Below the pieces are notes generated by a model. It was given only the letters and a program-made list of their open reading frames with translations. It searched no databases and was not told the origin of the DNA. Of a stretch of 64,000 bases of DNA, positions 45,521 to 54,448 are shown one piece after another. The stretch spans positions 682,001 through 746,000 of the forward strand of contig NZ_CP147918.1 of the NCBI RefSeq assembly GCF_039645975.1, given 5' to 3'. Each line of letters starts with the position of its first letter. Positions within the stretch are counted from its first letter, which is position 1. The stretch is from Sulfurimonas sp. HSL-1716 (GTDB lineage: Bacteria; Campylobacterota; Campylobacteria; Campylobacterales; Sulfurimonadaceae). The translations under genes were made by a program, and so were the position numbers.

Positions 45521-47071
45521 ATAATAAACTTTTTAATTAAAAATGCAAAACAGTTTCCGGACAGAGCAGCTATTATTGTATCTGATAAAACGTATACATA
45601 TTCGGAGTTGACGGAAGATGTTAAATGTTTATCTCAACTTTTAGAAAATGTTGGTGTTCAAAAAAAAGAACATATATTGATTTTATTAGATAATTCATAT
45701 GAGTTTGTTGTAACAATGTTTGCAGTTGCCAACTTAGGTGCTGTTTTAGTGCCGATCAACACAACTATGAGTGATGATGCTATTGAAAAAGCAATGAAAA
45801 GTTCAGATATTCAATATATTATCGGCTTGTCAAATGTTATAAAGCAGCACGCAGACAAATTACAAACCATTCTGGATAGTAAAAAATGGATTGTTGTCGG
45901 TGAAAAAGTTTTAGAGAGTAAAGTTTTTCAAGATATAAAAAGATATAGAACAAAGACATACTCTTTGGGGCAATATGATATAGATATAACCAGTCCATAT
46001 ATTCTAACGATGACATCTGGATCGACAGGTGAACCAAAGCCAATCATTTTTTCTCAAGAAACAAAGATTAATAGGGCTATGCTAAGTGCAAAAGAACTTT
46101 ATGGACTGATTCAAGAGGATGTTATAATCGCATCATCGCCTATGTACCACTCTCTAGCACAGCGACTTGTTTTACTCCCTATTATGTTAGGTGCTACATC
46201 AGTGCTTCTAAAAAAATTCAATCCTCAGGTTTGGTTAGAAGCTGTTGAAAAACATAAAGTTTCTTTTGCAATACTAGTTGCGTCTAACTTGGAATTGTTA
46301 TTACTCAAATTAAAAGAGAAGACTTTTAATTTGGATTCATTGCGCACAGTTGTTTCATCTTCAGCGTTATTAAAAGATGATATAAAAAGTGAATGCATTA
46401 AACAGTTTAATGCTGATTTCCATGAAATGTATGGGGCATCAGAAATAGGAACAGCAACAAACTTATCACCTAATGATAGTAAAAATAAAGTGAGCAGTGT
46501 TGGAACGCCTCTAAGATATGTTGACTTAAAAATAGTTGATGATAATGGTGAAGAAGTTGTTGCAAATACTGAAGGTGAGATTATTTGTAAGACTCTTACA
46601 AAATTTGTAGGATATTATAAAAATGAAAAAGCAACGAATGAAAGTGTAAAAAACGGATATTTTTATACAGGAGATATCGGATACGTCGATGATGAAGGGT
46701 TTTTATATTTCAAAGGAAGAAAAAAAGATGTCATCAATGTCGGAGGTACTTTAGTGTACCCAAAAGATATAGAAGATGTTATCAGTAAATTTGAATTTGT
46801 TGAAGAATGTGCAGTGATAGGTGTTGATGATATCTATTTCGGAGAAGCGGTAGTTGCTGTAATAGTGCCGAAAAAGAATATGGATTTTAATTTAACAAAA
46901 ATTAAATTAGAGTGTAGAAATTCTTTAGCCGATTTTCAACAGCCCATGGGATATGAAATTATTGAAGCTTTGCCGAAAAATTCAATGGGAAAAGTGATGA
47001 AGTTTAAAATTCAAGAGATGTTCAAAGATTATGATGCCTCGGCTTTAATTAGAAAGTTAATGAAGATATAA
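45518..47071 (+). CDS. Adenylate-forming acyl/amino-acyl ligase (ANL superfamily)
   Basis: 517 residues. TMTSGSTGEPKP (about 167-178) is the phosphate loop, MYGASEIG the adenine-binding motif, YFYTGDIGYVDDEGFLYFKGRKKDVI the hinge region, and PKNSMGKVMK near the end holds the catalytic lysine. It should activate a carboxylic acid as an AMP ester and load it on a thiol. A free-standing acyl carrier protein is encoded at 53172-53417, so that is the likely acceptor. C. jejuni's flagellin glycosylation island also has a stand-alone activating enzyme and acyl carrier protein (Cj1307, Cj1308). Substrate (fatty, hydroxy or amino acid) cannot be read off. Confidence 0.88.
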   Translation: MIINFLIKNAKQFPDRAAIIVSDKTYTYSELTEDVKCLSQLLENVGVQKKEHILILLDNSYEFVVTMFAVANLGAVLVPINTTMSDDAIEKAMKSSDIQYIIGLSNVIKQHADKLQTILDSKKWIVVGEKVLESKVFQDIKRYRTKTYSLGQYDIDITSPYILTMTSGSTGEPKPIIFSQETKINRAMLSAKELYGLIQEDVIIASSPMYHSLAQRLVLLPIMLGATSVLLKKFNPQVWLEAVEKHKVSFAILVASNLELLLLKLKEKTFNLDSLRTVVSSSALLKDDIKSECIKQFNADFHEMYGASEIGTATNLSPNDSKNKVSSVGTPLRYVDLKIVDDNGEEVVANTEGEIICKTLTKFVGYYKNEKATNESVKNGYFYTGDIGYVDDEGFLYFKGRKKDVINVGGTLVYPKDIEDVISKFEFVEECAVIGVDDIYFGEAVVAVIVPKKNMDFNLTKIKLECRNSLADFQQPMGYEIIEALPKNSMGKVMKFKIQEMFKDYDASALIRKLMKI

Positions 47072-47072
47072 A

Positions 47073-47576
47073 ATGATCTATATAGTTTGTGGCGTATCAG
47101 GGGCGGGTAAAACTTCGGTCGGTATTAGATTGGCAGAACTGTTGACCTGTCCTTTTTATGATGCAGATGATTATCATTCTGATATCAATATTGAAAAAAT
47201 GGCAAATAATATTCCTTTAACGGATGATGACAGATCACAGTGGCTTGAGAAGTTATCTCAAGAGATCAAGGGCTGGAATGAGCACAATAAGATGAGTGTT
47301 CTTGCATGTTCTGCATTAAAAGAAAAATATAGAAAAATATTGTCTAAAGGATCGTTTGATATCGTACAATATATATTTTTAGATATAGATTATGATACTG
47401 CTTATCGACGTTTAAAAGCGAGACAGAATCATTTTTTCTCAGAAGAGCTTTTAAAAAGTCAATATGATATTTTGGAAATAAACAATAATGTATTGACCGT
47501 CTCTATGGGTAATGATAACTCTGTAGATGAGATATGTAGTAAAATAATGACTCAAATTGGTAAGGATATGTTGTGA
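47073..47576 (+). CDS. gntK: Gluconokinase
   Basis: 167 residues. MIYIVCGVSGAGKTSVG is the P-loop; FYDADDYHSDINIEKMANNIPLTDDDRSQWL is the strongly conserved GntK substrate segment, and LACSALKEKYRKIL and HFFSEELLKSQYDILE follow. It phosphorylates gluconate to 6-phosphogluconate. It is fused in operon with gnd by a 4-base GTGA overlap, giving a gluconate to ribulose-5-phosphate route. No gluconate transporter or glucose dehydrogenase is in the window. Its presence inside a glycan island is unusual. Confidence 0.93.
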   Translation: MIYIVCGVSGAGKTSVGIRLAELLTCPFYDADDYHSDINIEKMANNIPLTDDDRSQWLEKLSQEIKGWNEHNKMSVLACSALKEKYRKILSKGSFDIVQYIFLDIDYDTAYRRLKARQNHFFSEELLKSQYDILEINNNVLTVSMGNDNSVDEICSKIMTQIGKDML

Positions 47577-49006
47577 AATACGATATAGGTGTATATGGAC
47601 TTGGCGTCATGGGACAAAATATTGCATTAAATTTTGCAAACCATGGATTTAATGTGGCAGTTTTCAATCGGTATGATGTCAATGAAGAGAAAGCCGTACA
47701 AAAATTTATGGATAAAAAATGTAGAAACAAAACTGTTACCAGATTTTTGAACATAAATGATTTTGTAAGCTCTCTTAAAAATCCTAAAAAAATCTTAATG
47801 ATGATTACTGCAGGTAATGCGGTGGATAAGGTTATAGAAGAAACAATTCAGTATTTAGCCAAAAATGATATTTTGATAGATGGCGGGAACTCACATTACG
47901 AAGATACAAAAAGAAGACTTGACTTTTTAGCATCAAAACAGATCAGGTATCTTGGATGCGGTATTTCCGGAGGTTCTGAAGGCGCTTTAAAAGGTCCGTC
48001 AATAATGGTCGGCGGCGATGTAAGTGCATGGAACGATACAAAAGAGATACTGCAGGCAATAGCTGCTAAAGATAGAAACAATGAATATTGTTGTCGATGG
48101 ATCGGTTCTGAAGGTTCCGGGCATTTTGTTAAAATGGTGCATAACGGTATCGAATATTCGTTAATGCAGATCATAGCAGAATCATATGATATGCAAAAAA
48201 GAATGCTCAATATGCAGCCTGATGAAATTAAAAAAGTGTATGATGATTGGAATGAAGCAGAGGGACGCAGTTACTTAATGAAAATCACTGCACAAATAGT
48301 TACGATGACCGATAAGAATGGTAATTATATTTTAGATGAGATCCTTGATAGTTCCAGTCATAAAGGAACAGGCAAAGACACCTCTATCGCTGCATTAAAC
48401 CTAGGTGTCCCGGCACCGCCGTTAACAGCCTCTGTAAATGAAAGATATATATCAAGTCTATCAGATTTACGTTTTTGTTACTCTTCCAAAAGTGTAAGTG
48501 AAAAGGAGTTATATGCTCAAATACAGACGCATTTATTGAGATTGAAAGATGCTCAGTATTTAGCACAAATTATTTCATATGTAAACGGACTGATGATCAT
48601 TTCTGAAGCCTCTGATAAATTTAATTGGAACATAAACATTCAAGAAGTTGCCAAAGTTTGGTTAAACGGATGTATTATTGAATCAGAGATATTATATAAA
48701 TTAGTGGATATTATTGAGAAACAAAATACGAATAATAAAAATCTTTTACTGTCCCGGCAAATAATAGACTGTGTAAACTTAAAAGTTGAAAATTTAAGAG
48801 AAACCGTACTTACAGCCATTACGCACCGTATTCCGATACCTGTGATGTCATCCGTTTTGTCTTTTTTAGATTCAATATCGTCTGAAGTGCTGCCTGCAAA
48901 TCTGATACAAGCGCAAAGAGATTATTTTGGTCAACATGGATATCAAAAAAAAGGTATGAGCGATACAATGACTTTTCATTTAAGGAATGATAATGAAAAT
49001 ATTTGA
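47573..49006 (+). CDS. gnd: 6-phosphogluconate dehydrogenase (decarboxylating)
   Basis: 477 residues, the full length of the dimeric enzyme. GLGVMGQNIALNFANHGF binds NADP, GGNSHYEDTKRR and GISGGSEGALKGPSIMVGG shape the active site, and MVHNGIEYSLMQIIAE holds the catalytic lysine region. The usual GTGKWT motif reads GTGKDT, a conservative-looking change near the substrate. The C terminus retains PANLIQAQRDYFGQHGYQ. Start is GTG at 47573. gnd often lies beside O-antigen loci in enterobacteria, but here it is inside the locus with gntK. Confidence 0.94.
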   Translation: MKYDIGVYGLGVMGQNIALNFANHGFNVAVFNRYDVNEEKAVQKFMDKKCRNKTVTRFLNINDFVSSLKNPKKILMMITAGNAVDKVIEETIQYLAKNDILIDGGNSHYEDTKRRLDFLASKQIRYLGCGISGGSEGALKGPSIMVGGDVSAWNDTKEILQAIAAKDRNNEYCCRWIGSEGSGHFVKMVHNGIEYSLMQIIAESYDMQKRMLNMQPDEIKKVYDDWNEAEGRSYLMKITAQIVTMTDKNGNYILDEILDSSSHKGTGKDTSIAALNLGVPAPPLTASVNERYISSLSDLRFCYSSKSVSEKELYAQIQTHLLRLKDAQYLAQIISYVNGLMIISEASDKFNWNINIQEVAKVWLNGCIIESEILYKLVDIIEKQNTNNKNLLLSRQIIDCVNLKVENLRETVLTAITHRIPIPVMSSVLSFLDSISSEVLPANLIQAQRDYFGQHGYQKKGMSDTMTFHLRNDNENI

Positions 49007-49625
49007 TGTTTCTGTTCCGGTTTCGAAAAATATGATATCCTGGCCTGGTGATCCGTCCGTTGAACTGTCGAAGTCGGTATCCATTGCAAAGGGCGATCTC
49101 TGTAACGTAACGAATTTATGCATGGGAGTCCATAGCGGTACGCATATAGATGCTCCGTATCATTTTATTGAATCCGGCGATACGGTCGATGCGATAGATA
49201 TTGAACTGCTGATCGGTGACTGCCTCGTAATAGAGGTCGATGTTCAAACAACCATAGAGTATGAAGATATCAGATCATATAACATACATGGGTATACGAA
49301 GATTTTATTTAAAACTAAAAATTCTACGTTTTGGAAAGATGATTTTTTTCATAAGGATTTCATCTCATTGGGAATGAGTGCTGCCAAATATTTAGTTGAA
49401 AATAATATAGGTCTGATAGGTATAGATTATTTGTCTATTGAATCATTTAATTCTAAAGATGCTAGTATTCATAAATTTTTGTTAGAAAAAAACGTAATTA
49501 TCCTTGAAGGTTTGAATCTGGCGAACATTAAAAGTGGAAGATATGAGCTTATATGTATGCCTTTAAAACTGATAGGAACGGATGGTGCACCGGCAAGGGT
49601 AGTTCTAAAAAGCCTTGAAAATTGA
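48993..49625 (+). CDS. Cyclase-family (kynurenine-formamidase-like) metal hydrolase
   Basis: 210 residues from the ATG at 48993, chosen because AAGGA at 48982-48986 is 6 bases upstream; an ATG at 48987 adds two residues. MGVHSGTHIDAPYHF is the HxGTHxDxPxH metal-binding motif of the PF04199 cyclase family, with GLIGIDYLSIE and LEGLNLANIKSGRYELICMPLKL typical of the rest. Members hydrolyse formyl-kynurenine or isatin, or close lactam/lactone rings. In this setting it could release a formyl or acyl group or cyclise a precursor; the substrate is not evident. It overlaps the gnd end by 14 bases. Confidence 0.85.
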   Translation: MKIFDVSVPVSKNMISWPGDPSVELSKSVSIAKGDLCNVTNLCMGVHSGTHIDAPYHFIESGDTVDAIDIELLIGDCLVIEVDVQTTIEYEDIRSYNIHGYTKILFKTKNSTFWKDDFFHKDFISLGMSAAKYLVENNIGLIGIDYLSIESFNSKDASIHKFLLEKNVIILEGLNLANIKSGRYELICMPLKLIGTDGAPARVVLKSLEN

Positions 49626-49654
49626 ATTTTTGATATATTAAAATAGGATCTAGT

Positions 49655-52027
49655 ATGGATATAGTTAATAAAAAAAATGAAGATATTATCTTTAGTATCA
49701 TAATACCGACATATAACTCCAGCGGTTTTATCTATAAATGTTTAGATAGTCTGAATAGACAAAATTTTCCGCATGATAAATTTGAAGTCGTTGTCGTAGA
49801 CGACGCCTCAAGTGACGATACGATAAAAAAAGTTAAAAAATATAATAAATTGAACCTAAAATTAATTGAGTTAACTGAGAACGGAGGTCCGGGTACTGCA
49901 AGAAACCATGGCATCGATGCTTCAAACGGAGAGTGGCTATTATTTATAGATAGCGATGATATCGTAACGGAGGATTATCTGTCTTCATTAAACTCGTATA
50001 TCGTTCATAACGATAAAAATCTGATGGCAGTCGGATTTGACTGGGCAAGAGATTCCGCAAAACATAATGAATCAAGAAAAGATTTTTATACCGGGAGAAG
50101 AGACGGTAAATTTTTATTTGATAAAAACACGTTAATAGATAATTTTCTTTCTGCAAGAATGGACGGTTCGGTCATTTATACCGCAATGAGAAAGGATCTT
50201 ATAAAAAAACATAATATATATTTTGCAGGTGGTCTGCATGAAGATATAGATTTTATATATAAAATTTATCAATTTGCAGAAAAAACAGGCTATTTAAATA
50301 AAATCCTATACTTAAAAAGCCATAGAGAAGAATCGATTATAAATACAGTCTCGCAAAAGCATATTGAGGGGTATATTAGAGCATGGCGTGAGATAGGAAA
50401 GACTTTAAAAGATGCTATTAGCAGCGGGTTGTTGTCAGAAAAATTTCTAGAAAGCTATTCTTTAGGTTTAATCGGTATGGTTGCAAGCCGTGTGAAGGAG
50501 ATTAGGAGACACTCTTCAAATAGGGAACAAATTATAAAACTATATGAATTTTTATATGACCATTCTTTAAAGTTAATAAGTATTGATAAAATAAAAAATA
50601 TAACATCAACATGTAAGACCTCGTATTGTCAAATCACAAAAGAGTTTATGGACATAATGTCTAAACGAGATATGAGTCTTGCCAAGAGAGTAGAAGCGGT
50701 GCTTGATTATGTCAGCAGTATGGAAGGGAAGAGCTGGAGTTGTACCGATCTGCACTATTCTGTTTTTCTAAGACCAAATGAAGTCAATACCTGCTGTCGA
50801 AGATTTTTTGTAAATAACCAAAGAAAAGGGGATGTGACCATACTCTCTGTTGAGAAAGATCCTGAGCAGATAATTAGCAGTTATGATATTTTAAATGCGA
50901 AAAAAGAGCTGCATCATCAAATAAATACCGGCATTGAAAATCCTTGTGACGGCTGTCCTTTCTTGGAATATAAAGAATGGGATGCGATAAACTCTCTTGA
51001 CATCAGATATCTTTCGTTCGAATATCATTCAGTGTGTAATTTAAGATGTTCCTATTGCAGTGATGAATATTACGGCGGATCACAGCCTTCGTATAATATT
51101 ATGGGAACGATAGACGCATTTTTAGAGGAGGGCAGTTTAGACAACTGCCATACCGTTGTGTGGGGCGGAGGAGAGCCGACTATCGATAAAAATTTTGACG
51201 GCATCTTAGAACAGATCTCAAATAAAATTCCAAATGCAAGACATAGGCTGGTTACCAATGGAATAAAAAGATCCGAGATAGTAGAAAAATTATTATCAGA
51301 AAATAAACTGCAATTGACAACAAGTATAGATTCGGGATCTGAAAAAACTTTTGAGTTGGTCAGAGGCCGAAATAATTTAAAAGACGTTATAGGCAATCTC
51401 ATAGAGTATTCGTCCATAAATCCAAACTTAGTAACGATTAAATATTTATTTACTGAGGGTAATGGAACGATTGAAGATCTTGAGAATTTTGCAGATCTGA
51501 TAGAAAAGAACGAACTTCAAAATTGCTTATTTCAAATTAGTATGGATTTCAAATATGAGCATCTTGATATCGATTTCACAAAAAATATGATAATCCTATA
51601 CGGGTTATTGAAAAAGATAAATTGTAAAACGGTTTACTTCGATGAGATTGTTTTACAAAGAATAAGAGATATAAAGTTCGTAAAAGAATTAAATGTGGAC
51701 GAGATATGCCGGTATGTAGGACTTGATTTTATTGCAAAACCTAGCGAATATCCTAAAATAGTCATATGGGGTGCAAGCGGGAATTCAAAAAGTTTACTTG
51801 AAAAAAGTATATTTTTTAAAGATTTTGAGATAGAGTTTTTTGTTGATAGCGATGTAAAAAAGCATACAAAGAAGTTTTGCGGTAAAGATGTTAAACCGCC
51901 GGAAGTTTTAAAAAATACCGATTACAATATATTGATAACGGCAGTTCAAGGGTATGGAGAAATATTAAAAGCGTTGGAGAAGATGGATTATCCGTTAGAG
52001 TATGTAATAGATAAGTTGATCATTTGA
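49655..52027 (+). CDS. GT2 glycosyltransferase / SPASM-like / radical SAM / Rossmann fusion protein
   Basis: 790 residues in four parts. Residues 12-250: GT-A glycosyltransferase with SIIIPTYNSSGF, VVVDDASSDDT, FIDSDD (97-102) and the catalytic-type HED at 195-197. Residues 360-440: a SPASM/Twitch-like cysteine region, with Cys363, Cys380-381 and C431-x2-C434 around an RPNEVNTCC stretch. Residues 450-690: radical SAM core, C461-x3-C465-x2-C468, followed by GGGEPT at 504-509. Residues 700-790: a small nucleotide-binding-type domain, VIWGASGNSKSLLEK then FFVDSD. No stop or frameshift interrupts it. It suggests a sugar-transferring protein that also does radical chemistry on the glycan or a linked group. 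I know of no characterised protein with this order. Confidence 0.85.
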   Translation: MDIVNKKNEDIIFSIIIPTYNSSGFIYKCLDSLNRQNFPHDKFEVVVVDDASSDDTIKKVKKYNKLNLKLIELTENGGPGTARNHGIDASNGEWLLFIDSDDIVTEDYLSSLNSYIVHNDKNLMAVGFDWARDSAKHNESRKDFYTGRRDGKFLFDKNTLIDNFLSARMDGSVIYTAMRKDLIKKHNIYFAGGLHEDIDFIYKIYQFAEKTGYLNKILYLKSHREESIINTVSQKHIEGYIRAWREIGKTLKDAISSGLLSEKFLESYSLGLIGMVASRVKEIRRHSSNREQIIKLYEFLYDHSLKLISIDKIKNITSTCKTSYCQITKEFMDIMSKRDMSLAKRVEAVLDYVSSMEGKSWSCTDLHYSVFLRPNEVNTCCRRFFVNNQRKGDVTILSVEKDPEQIISSYDILNAKKELHHQINTGIENPCDGCPFLEYKEWDAINSLDIRYLSFEYHSVCNLRCSYCSDEYYGGSQPSYNIMGTIDAFLEEGSLDNCHTVVWGGGEPTIDKNFDGILEQISNKIPNARHRLVTNGIKRSEIVEKLLSENKLQLTTSIDSGSEKTFELVRGRNNLKDVIGNLIEYSSINPNLVTIKYLFTEGNGTIEDLENFADLIEKNELQNCLFQISMDFKYEHLDIDFTKNMIILYGLLKKINCKTVYFDEIVLQRIRDIKFVKELNVDEICRYVGLDFIAKPSEYPKIVIWGASGNSKSLLEKSIFFKDFEIEFFVDSDVKKHTKKFCGKDVKPPEVLKNTDYNILITAVQGYGEILKALEKMDYPLEYVIDKLII

Positions 52028-52063
52028 TGACTACAGTATAAAACTAAAAGATGGAGATATATT

Positions 52064-53155
52064 ATGAAAAAATATAAATTGGCTTTTATCGGAGGAAGTA
52101 AATACTCAATAGCGGGGACTCCTCATTATATTGCAAGTCAAATGGATGACAGGTTTGAGGTTGTAGCAGGCGTGTTTAGCAGTAAATCTGAAATTAATCA
52201 TGAAATGGAACAAGCATGGAATGTAAAAAGTTATAATAACTACATCACGATGCTCGAATGTGAAGATATCGATATCGTTGCGATATTGACGCCTACACCG
52301 TTGCATTTTGAAGCATTGGAATATCTATTAAGCAAAAATATTCCCGTGATCTGTGAAAAACCATTGGTTTCTTCATTAGCCGATGCCGTAAGACTGGAAG
52401 AACTCTCTAAAAATAAATTTTTGGTAGTAACGAATAATTATAGCGGATATCCAATGGTCAGGGAACTAAAAGAAAGAATAGTGAACAACGAATTAGGCGA
52501 AATAATAAATATTAAACTAGAGATGCCTCAAGAAACATTTTTAAGACCTCCAAAAAGTGTAAAATATCCGCAGCCTTGGAGATTGAAAGATGATTACATT
52601 CCAATGATCTGTCTGGATTTAGGCGCACACCTACATCATTTGGCTTATTTTCTCATTGAAGAGGAACCTGATGAGATTATAGGGCATTTCAGTACATTTT
52701 CCTCATATAATGTCATTGATGATGTGAAAATGCTTTTAAACTATAAGGACAATAAAAAAGCTTCGCTTTGGATCAGTAAAAGTGCCATTGGACATAGAAA
52801 CGGATTAAGCATAGAAGTATATGGAACAAAAGGAAGTGCTAGCTGGGTTCAAGAAAAATCAGAAGAATTAAAGATGTCTTTTTTTAACGGCGATAAGATT
52901 ATTGTGGATAGAGGCAATGATTGCATGATCGCAAATGAAAAAAGATATAATAGAATGACGTCGGGACATCCTTCCGGATTTATCGAAGCTTTTGCAAATT
53001 TATATACTGATATAGCAGAACAGTTCGATAATTTTAATCAGAAAAACTCCTATAAAAGCAAATATGTCTTTGGAATCGAACACGCGAAGAACGGTTTAAA
53101 CCTGTTTCATAAGGCAAAAGAGTCGTTTGAAAAGAAAGAATGGGTCAAATTATAA
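52064..53155 (+). CDS. Gfo/Idh/MocA-family sugar oxidoreductase
   Basis: 363 residues. The Rossmann start is KLAFIGGSKYSIAGTPHYIAS, slightly atypical (GGS rather than GxGxxG); ILTPTPLHFEALEYLLSKNIPVICEKPLVSS gives the EKP catalytic lysine motif, and MICLDLGAHLHHLAYFLIEEEP holds the histidines of the sugar site. The wider C-terminal domain has IEVYGTKGSASW. It probably oxidises or reduces a nucleotide sugar, as WlbA- or KijD10-type enzymes do, before amination or acylation. It precedes the acyl carrier protein gene by 16 bases. Confidence 0.88.
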   Translation: MKKYKLAFIGGSKYSIAGTPHYIASQMDDRFEVVAGVFSSKSEINHEMEQAWNVKSYNNYITMLECEDIDIVAILTPTPLHFEALEYLLSKNIPVICEKPLVSSLADAVRLEELSKNKFLVVTNNYSGYPMVRELKERIVNNELGEIINIKLEMPQETFLRPPKSVKYPQPWRLKDDYIPMICLDLGAHLHHLAYFLIEEEPDEIIGHFSTFSSYNVIDDVKMLLNYKDNKKASLWISKSAIGHRNGLSIEVYGTKGSASWVQEKSEELKMSFFNGDKIIVDRGNDCMIANEKRYNRMTSGHPSGFIEAFANLYTDIAEQFDNFNQKNSYKSKYVFGIEHAKNGLNLFHKAKESFEKKEWVKL

Positions 53156-53171
53156 AGGTAAAGGATACTAT

Positions 53172-53417
53172 ATGAATGAATATAAAGAATTTTTGATCTC
53201 TTGGATCTGCGAAAAAACAGGAATAGAAAAAAACAAAATAGATAGTGAGATCAATATGTTTGAGAACGGTTATGTGGATTCTCTTTCCTTATTCGGTTTA
53301 TTGCTGGATATTGAAACGAACTTTGGCGTAACACTGGACACGGATGATATTTTAAATGATCGGGCAGCGACCGTAGATGGATTGTCTGAAATCCTTAAAA
53401 ATAAAAGTAATAGTTAA
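53172..53417 (+). CDS. Acyl (or peptidyl) carrier protein
   Basis: 81 residues from the ATG at 53172, which follows AAAGGTAAAGGATA; an open reading upstream to 53127 overlaps the previous gene and is not needed. Asp36-Ser37-Leu38 in GYVDSLSLFGLLLDIE is the phosphopantetheine attachment site, and helix 3 reads TLDTDDILNDRAATVDGLSEIL. It differs clearly from housekeeping AcpP (no DSLDTVE). With the ligase at 45518 and the GNAT-like protein immediately after it, it probably presents an acyl or amino-acyl group for transfer to an amino sugar. Confidence 0.9.
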   Translation: MNEYKEFLISWICEKTGIEKNKIDSEINMFENGYVDSLSLFGLLLDIETNFGVTLDTDDILNDRAATVDGLSEILKNKSNS

Positions 53418-53419
53418 TA

Positions 53420-54448
53420 ATGAACATATCTTTTGCGACTATTAACGATACAGAAAAGATCATGGAGTTTTTAGATAAATATTGGAAAAAAAATCATATT
53501 CTTTCTGTTGATAAACATCTTTTCTTATATGAATTTCAAGACAAGGAAAAATTAAATTTTGCGATAGCTCAAGATGCTCAAAATGAAATAATCGGTCTTT
53601 TCGGTTTTATTAAATATAATTTTTTGAAGATTCCCGATCTGGCAGGATCATTATGGAAAGTACGAGATGATTGTACCGTTCCTCTTTTAGGATTGAAACT
53701 CAGAGATTTTGTTATAAAAAATGTTCCACATCGATTTTTTGCCGCACCCGGTGCAGGTATTCAAACAAAGCCGATCTATCAGATCATTAAAATGAATTGG
53801 AATAGAATGGAACAATACTTTTTGGTTAATGATACGATAGATGAATATAAAGTGTTAAAAACCAGAGACAAATCCATATTGAAAACTTATAAAGCATTTC
53901 ACGAAAGTAACGATGTCGTAATAGAGTTGGCTAAAGATATTAGTGAGCTGCAATCATTTGTTTTTGATGACTTTAAAGAGATTGTCCCTTTTAAAGACCT
54001 AAAATATATCGAAAAAAGATTTGTGAACTATCCGATATACAAATATGATATCTATACGGTTAAAAAATCGGGTTTGATTAGTAATATATTTATTTGCAGA
54101 ACGGCTGCATATCTGGATAGAAAAGTTTACCGTATTGTAGATTTTTACGGTGATGAACGCAACATGGGATATATAACGAATTTTTTATATAAATATATAG
54201 TCGATAATCATTATGAGTATTGTGACTTTATTTCATATGGATTTGAAGATATCCATATGCTTAACGCCGGGTTCGATAGATTGGATTTTGAGAGCGAAGA
54301 CATAATCGTGCCAAACTTTTTTGAGCCTTTTGTGCAAAAAAATATTTCCGTTTTTTGTGTATCGGATAAAACAGATGGCCTAAAGTTTAGACAATGTAAG
54401 GCTGACGGTGACCAAGACAGACCAAATTATGTGAGTAGCAAGATATGA
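53420..54448 (+). CDS. GNAT/FemAB-like acyltransferase (putative acyl-carrier-dependent)
   Basis: 342 residues with two apparent halves of GNAT-like pattern. The first (1-120) has LNFAIAQDAQNEIIGLFGFIKYNF, a beta4-like strand with its bulge; the second (200-300) has SGLISNIFICRTAAYLDRKVYRIVDFYGDERNMGYI. A FRQCKADGDQDRPN tail resembles GNAT-type proteins of other glycan loci. No exact family name is certain. Starting 3 bases after the carrier-protein stop, and joined by ATGA to a deacetylase gene, it is well placed to move the carrier-bound group onto a sugar amine. Confidence 0.6.
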   Translation: MNISFATINDTEKIMEFLDKYWKKNHILSVDKHLFLYEFQDKEKLNFAIAQDAQNEIIGLFGFIKYNFLKIPDLAGSLWKVRDDCTVPLLGLKLRDFVIKNVPHRFFAAPGAGIQTKPIYQIIKMNWNRMEQYFLVNDTIDEYKVLKTRDKSILKTYKAFHESNDVVIELAKDISELQSFVFDDFKEIVPFKDLKYIEKRFVNYPIYKYDIYTVKKSGLISNIFICRTAAYLDRKVYRIVDFYGDERNMGYITNFLYKYIVDNHYEYCDFISYGFEDIHMLNAGFDRLDFESEDIIVPNFFEPFVQKNISVFCVSDKTDGLKFRQCKADGDQDRPNYVSSKI

